A DNA stretch of 26,462 bases from CBDDDW01 sp965226805 (GTDB taxonomy: Bacteria > Chloroflexota > Dehalococcoidia > Lucifugimonadales > JAGWBF01): positions 1 to 26,462 of the forward strand of contig CBDDDW010000011.1 in NCBI GenBank assembly GCA_965226805.1, written 5' to 3'. Positions 24,143-26,462 of this stretch are shown in pieces. Made by a program: the position numbers and the translations under genes. Numbering within the stretch: position 1 is the stretch's first letter; every line of letters starts with the position of its first letter. The notes under the pieces were generated by a model, which saw only the letters and a program-made list of their open reading frames with translations, did no database searches and was not told the origin of the DNA.

Positions 24143-25030
24143 TCACGCCGGCAGTCTGTCTCGCCATCCTGGCTCATTTGTTGGCGGTTCCAGTTGTATC
24201 CCTTTCTCAGCATCGAGGACGCCATCAAGCTTAGGCAGATTATTCCTATAGGAGCAAGCCCTATCTAACTGAGCTTGAGTTAAACCTATTGCCGGATAAA
24301 CACCCTCCACAGAGAAATGGGCGCCGGACAAATCCGCTTCAAGGAGATTTGCATTACTTAATGTGGCGCCTTGGAGCTGGGAGTTGGACAGGTTTGCCTC
24401 AATTAGTGTCGCATCCGACAGATCTGCAAAATTCAGATCCGAGTTCGACAGGTCAAAGCCATGCAAAATTGCTCCCGGCAGTTTGATGCCATTCAGATTG
24501 AGCCTAAAACTCTTCGACCGTTCAATACGGATACCCTCCTTGCAACGAGACCCGATGGCTTTCAACACAGCCCGGACATCTTCACGTGAGCTTGGCTCAA
24601 TTACTTCGTCCTTTGTCGGATCGCGCACGAAAGCACAGAACAGCTTCATGACCAGGATGTGGTATTGAACAGAATCGTCTTTGGCCAGGTGTTCCAGTGC
24701 GTAGATGCCTCCCAAGCGGACAGCGAGTACATTACTGCCGAGCATTTCGGCACCCTGCTGGAAGCGCTCGTTCAGTAGGCTTTGCTGAGCTGTATTCGCC
24801 TGCCGCTCCGCAATCCTGCTCCTCCACACAGCGAGAATGATGGCCAATAGGGCTCCCCAAAGGAGTCCCAAATTGCGAATCGTCGTGCTGCCGGAATCGT
24901 TGCTGCTGAGCCAACTCCACAGACGCTCAATCGGCCAGTCGCACACAGCCATTACTGCGAAAACAATAAGAGATAATGCCCACAGTACGATCCAAGAGAA
25001 AACAGATCGGTGAATGCTCCTGATCTTCAC
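24143..25030 (-). CDS. Pentapeptide-repeat protein with two N-terminal TM helices
   Basis: 295 aa from GTG 25028-25030, eight bases after the stop of the restriction-modification gene. Residues 11-30 (FSWIVLWALSLIVFAVMAVC) and about 52-70 (GLLWGALLAIILAVW) are membrane helices. Residues 75-140 (FQQGAEMLGSNVLAVRLGGI, YALEHLAKDDSVQYHILVMK, LFCAFVRD) are the helical cap often seen before pentapeptide repeats. Residues ~176-240 are the repeats (LNGIKLPGAILHGFDLSNSD, FADLSDATLIEANLSNSQL, GATLSNANLLEADLSGAHF), an A(D/N)LxX quadrilateral beta-helix on the cytosolic side. Such folds act as scaffolds or DNA mimics. Its place between a type ISP enzyme and a DUF262 nuclease gene suggests a membrane-bound defence component; that is inference. 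Confidence 0.85.
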   Translation of the reverse strand: MKIRSIHRSVFSWIVLWALSLIVFAVMAVCDWPIERLWSWLSSNDSGSTTIRNLGLLWGALLAIILAVWRSRIAERQANTAQQSLLNERFQQGAEMLGSNVLAVRLGGIYALEHLAKDDSVQYHILVMKLFCAFVRDPTKDEVIEPSSREDVRAVLKAIGSRCKEGIRIERSKSFRLNLNGIKLPGAILHGFDLSNSDLNFADLSDATLIEANLSNSQLQGATLSNANLLEADLSGAHFSVEGVYPAIGLTQAQLDRACSYRNNLPKLDGVLDAEKGIQLEPPTNEPGWRDRLPA

Positions 25031-25038
25031 CTACACAC

Positions 25039-26460
25039 TCACTTGTTAGTCACCAGTTTCACTATCGCCGCGATGCGGCGGGCGGAATCCGTGAAGTGCT
25101 GTACCTCTTCGGGCAGGAGTGCGCGGTCGAGGATCTTGCGCTCACGATAGGACAGCCACTTTTTGAGGACCTGGTAGCCGCCGAGCTTGTAGCTCCAGAC
25201 GGCGGCGGGCACGTTGCGCCAGTAGGCTTGGTCGTTCAGGTATATGTCGAAGGTGGTCTCGCCTAGTATTCCTATGAGGTCGCCCAACGCGGCTGATTCA
25301 GTCGCCGTGTAGGGGCGCTCCTCGACTCTGCCTTGGCCCGGCATTACGGCGTCACCCGTCCCAAAGTGTCCCCAACCCGCCGTCACCGAAAAATCTTCGC
25401 CAGTCATATTGTGACCACCGGCGGTGGCGGGAACTGCGATGGGTGCGACCTCAGCACGGAGAGCTCCCGTGGTGACCCTAGGAACAGGTGTATCTGAATC
25501 GAGGAGTTGCGCCAACTTTCGGCCCCGCTCGGCGGAAGCCGCAAGCTCTACTGCGACACCTGGGGACTCGCCTTCAGGCCAGCCCGGCAACGGGATGCGC
25601 GGCCACTCCATCCGCAGCGCTCCCGCGTTGGCCTCCCGGTAGGTAGGGTCGTGCAGCGCGGCGAGGACGTGATAGAACAGGTCCTCCACGCCCAGGCCAA
25701 GGCGGTCGAGGTAGCGCTGGGCGGCGTCCGATAGATTGGGACGGCGCCCGTCCTGAACATCACCAAGCCCCAAGCCCTCATCTCGGAGCCAAGCTGGGAA
25801 CATTGCAGCCCCACGTTCAATTAAGTGGAACGATCCAGCACATCTAGCTAAACATGCCTGTGGTTCTGACGCTCCCTTACGTAGGTGTTGAGCTGAGGAG
25901 AGCCATACGTTCCCTTCAAACAAATGCGGCCAGTAATCAGGCGAGGGAGCAGTCAGCAAACCGCGGTCTGATTCCCAGTAGAGCCATCGGTTGTCAAATG
26001 GTCGATATGAATCTTGTACAAAGCCGGCTTCTAGTGGGCCTCCCCGCTGGAGGAGGGCCTTACGCACCATACGTGCGTCTGAGGGATTGAAAGCAGACGA
26101 GTTTCTCATCGCCGCCGGATAAAGACGAGCAATCGCCTCATCGCTCAGCGCAGGGTTGAAGTAGTCAGCCATTCTCACTCTAAGACGGTCCAAGTCGATA
26201 TCGACGAGAAAGCGGTCACGTCCGGTATGAACTCCAGGGAACGATTTCGGGAACAGCTCGGGCAACGACGGCCACTTGTGCCACCTGTCGCTCACTGACA
26301 TCCGGGCGAAGGGCAGGCCCAGCTGCAGACTCGGCTCGAAGCTGTCGTAGAGTACGCTGGGCTCGCTTTCTGCCGATGCCGCCAGCTCCTCGCGCTTCCT
26401 CCCTCCCCAGAGATGGCGGAAGCTGACGGTTCTTGACGGCGCGTGGTCGGCCTTGCGCAC
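25039..26460 (-). CDS. Type ISP restriction-modification enzyme, C-terminal part (runs off window)
   Basis: At least 473 residues, open at the right edge. SYRPFDNRWLYWESDRGLLT is the characteristic motif of the type ISP (LlaGI/LlaBIII-like) C-terminal specificity domain, supported by LTAPSPDYWPHLFEGNVWLS, DLFYHVLAALHDPTYREANA, MEWPRIPLPG and TFDIYLNDQAYWRNVPAAVW with GYQVLKKWLSYRERKIL at the end. Full-length family members are single polypeptides of roughly 1500 aa with nuclease, helicase translocase, methyltransferase and target-recognition parts in that order; only the end is in view. The stop (TGA 25039-25041) is eight bases from the pentapeptide gene, so the genes form an operon. A solitary methyltransferase with this C-terminal domain cannot be ruled out without the missing part. 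Confidence 0.8.
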   Translation of the reverse strand: MRKADHAPSRTVSFRHLWGGRKREELAASAESEPSVLYDSFEPSLQLGLPFARMSVSDRWHKWPSLPELFPKSFPGVHTGRDRFLVDIDLDRLRVRMADYFNPALSDEAIARLYPAAMRNSSAFNPSDARMVRKALLQRGGPLEAGFVQDSYRPFDNRWLYWESDRGLLTAPSPDYWPHLFEGNVWLSSAQHLRKGASEPQACLARCAGSFHLIERGAAMFPAWLRDEGLGLGDVQDGRRPNLSDAAQRYLDRLGLGVEDLFYHVLAALHDPTYREANAGALRMEWPRIPLPGWPEGESPGVAVELAASAERGRKLAQLLDSDTPVPRVTTGALRAEVAPIAVPATAGGHNMTGEDFSVTAGWGHFGTGDAVMPGQGRVEERPYTATESAALGDLIGILGETTFDIYLNDQAYWRNVPAAVWSYKLGGYQVLKKWLSYRERKILDRALLPEEVQHFTDSARRIAAIVKLVTNK

Positions 26461-26462
26461 GA

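Noticed and set aside
1..26462. CRISPR array
   Set aside because: No regularly spaced repeats of 24-40 bases were seen; the repetitive stretches are Thr-Pro linkers or IS ends.

Overview
The window looks like a GC-rich bacterial genome of the Chloroflexota type (SAR202/Dehalococcoidia-like). This is inferred from the many secreted lipoproteins with Thr-Pro linkers after the lipobox and from a UGSC-type selenoprotein; no marker gene settles the taxonomy.

Left edge (1-1931), probable resident chromosome: the tail of an unknown gene, a 352-aa Cys-rich protein, and one base later a UGSC-family selenoprotein. In the selenoprotein an in-frame TGA (1476-1478) is followed by a hairpin that closely resembles the E. 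coli fdhF SECIS; an apparent one-base frameshift lies upstream of the TGA. A 38-aa single-pass membrane protein converges on it from the minus strand.

Island boundary (2093-2213): the 3' half of a tRNA-Sec gene (anticodon UCA, through to CCA) is present on the minus strand without its 5' half. This is the usual trace of site-specific integration into a tRNA gene, and its orientation places the inserted DNA to the right.

2349-19191: a graveyard of secreted proteins, nearly all on the minus strand: a zinc-alcohol-dehydrogenase fragment butted against a lipoprotein linker, a broken linker/cyclophilin protein, several lipoproteins carrying OB-fold-like, degenerate trypsin-like, BsuPI-like and Ig-like domains, and a split membrane protein. 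They are cut by IS256, two IS1182-like elements and an IS1380 element. The IS1380 copy sits inside one lipoprotein gene, and an IS1182-like copy appears to cut the same gene again.

19525-26462: a defence-type cluster on the minus strand. In order of transcription it encodes the C-terminal part of a type ISP restriction-modification enzyme (running off the window), a two-TM pentapeptide-repeat protein 8 bp later, and a GmrSD-like DUF262/DUF1524 (HNH) nuclease gene. An IS3 element splits the nuclease gene after about codon 58, and an IS630 element with an A7 frameshift site replaces its last codons. The three genes together are the best candidate for an undescribed defence module here, although this copy is broken.
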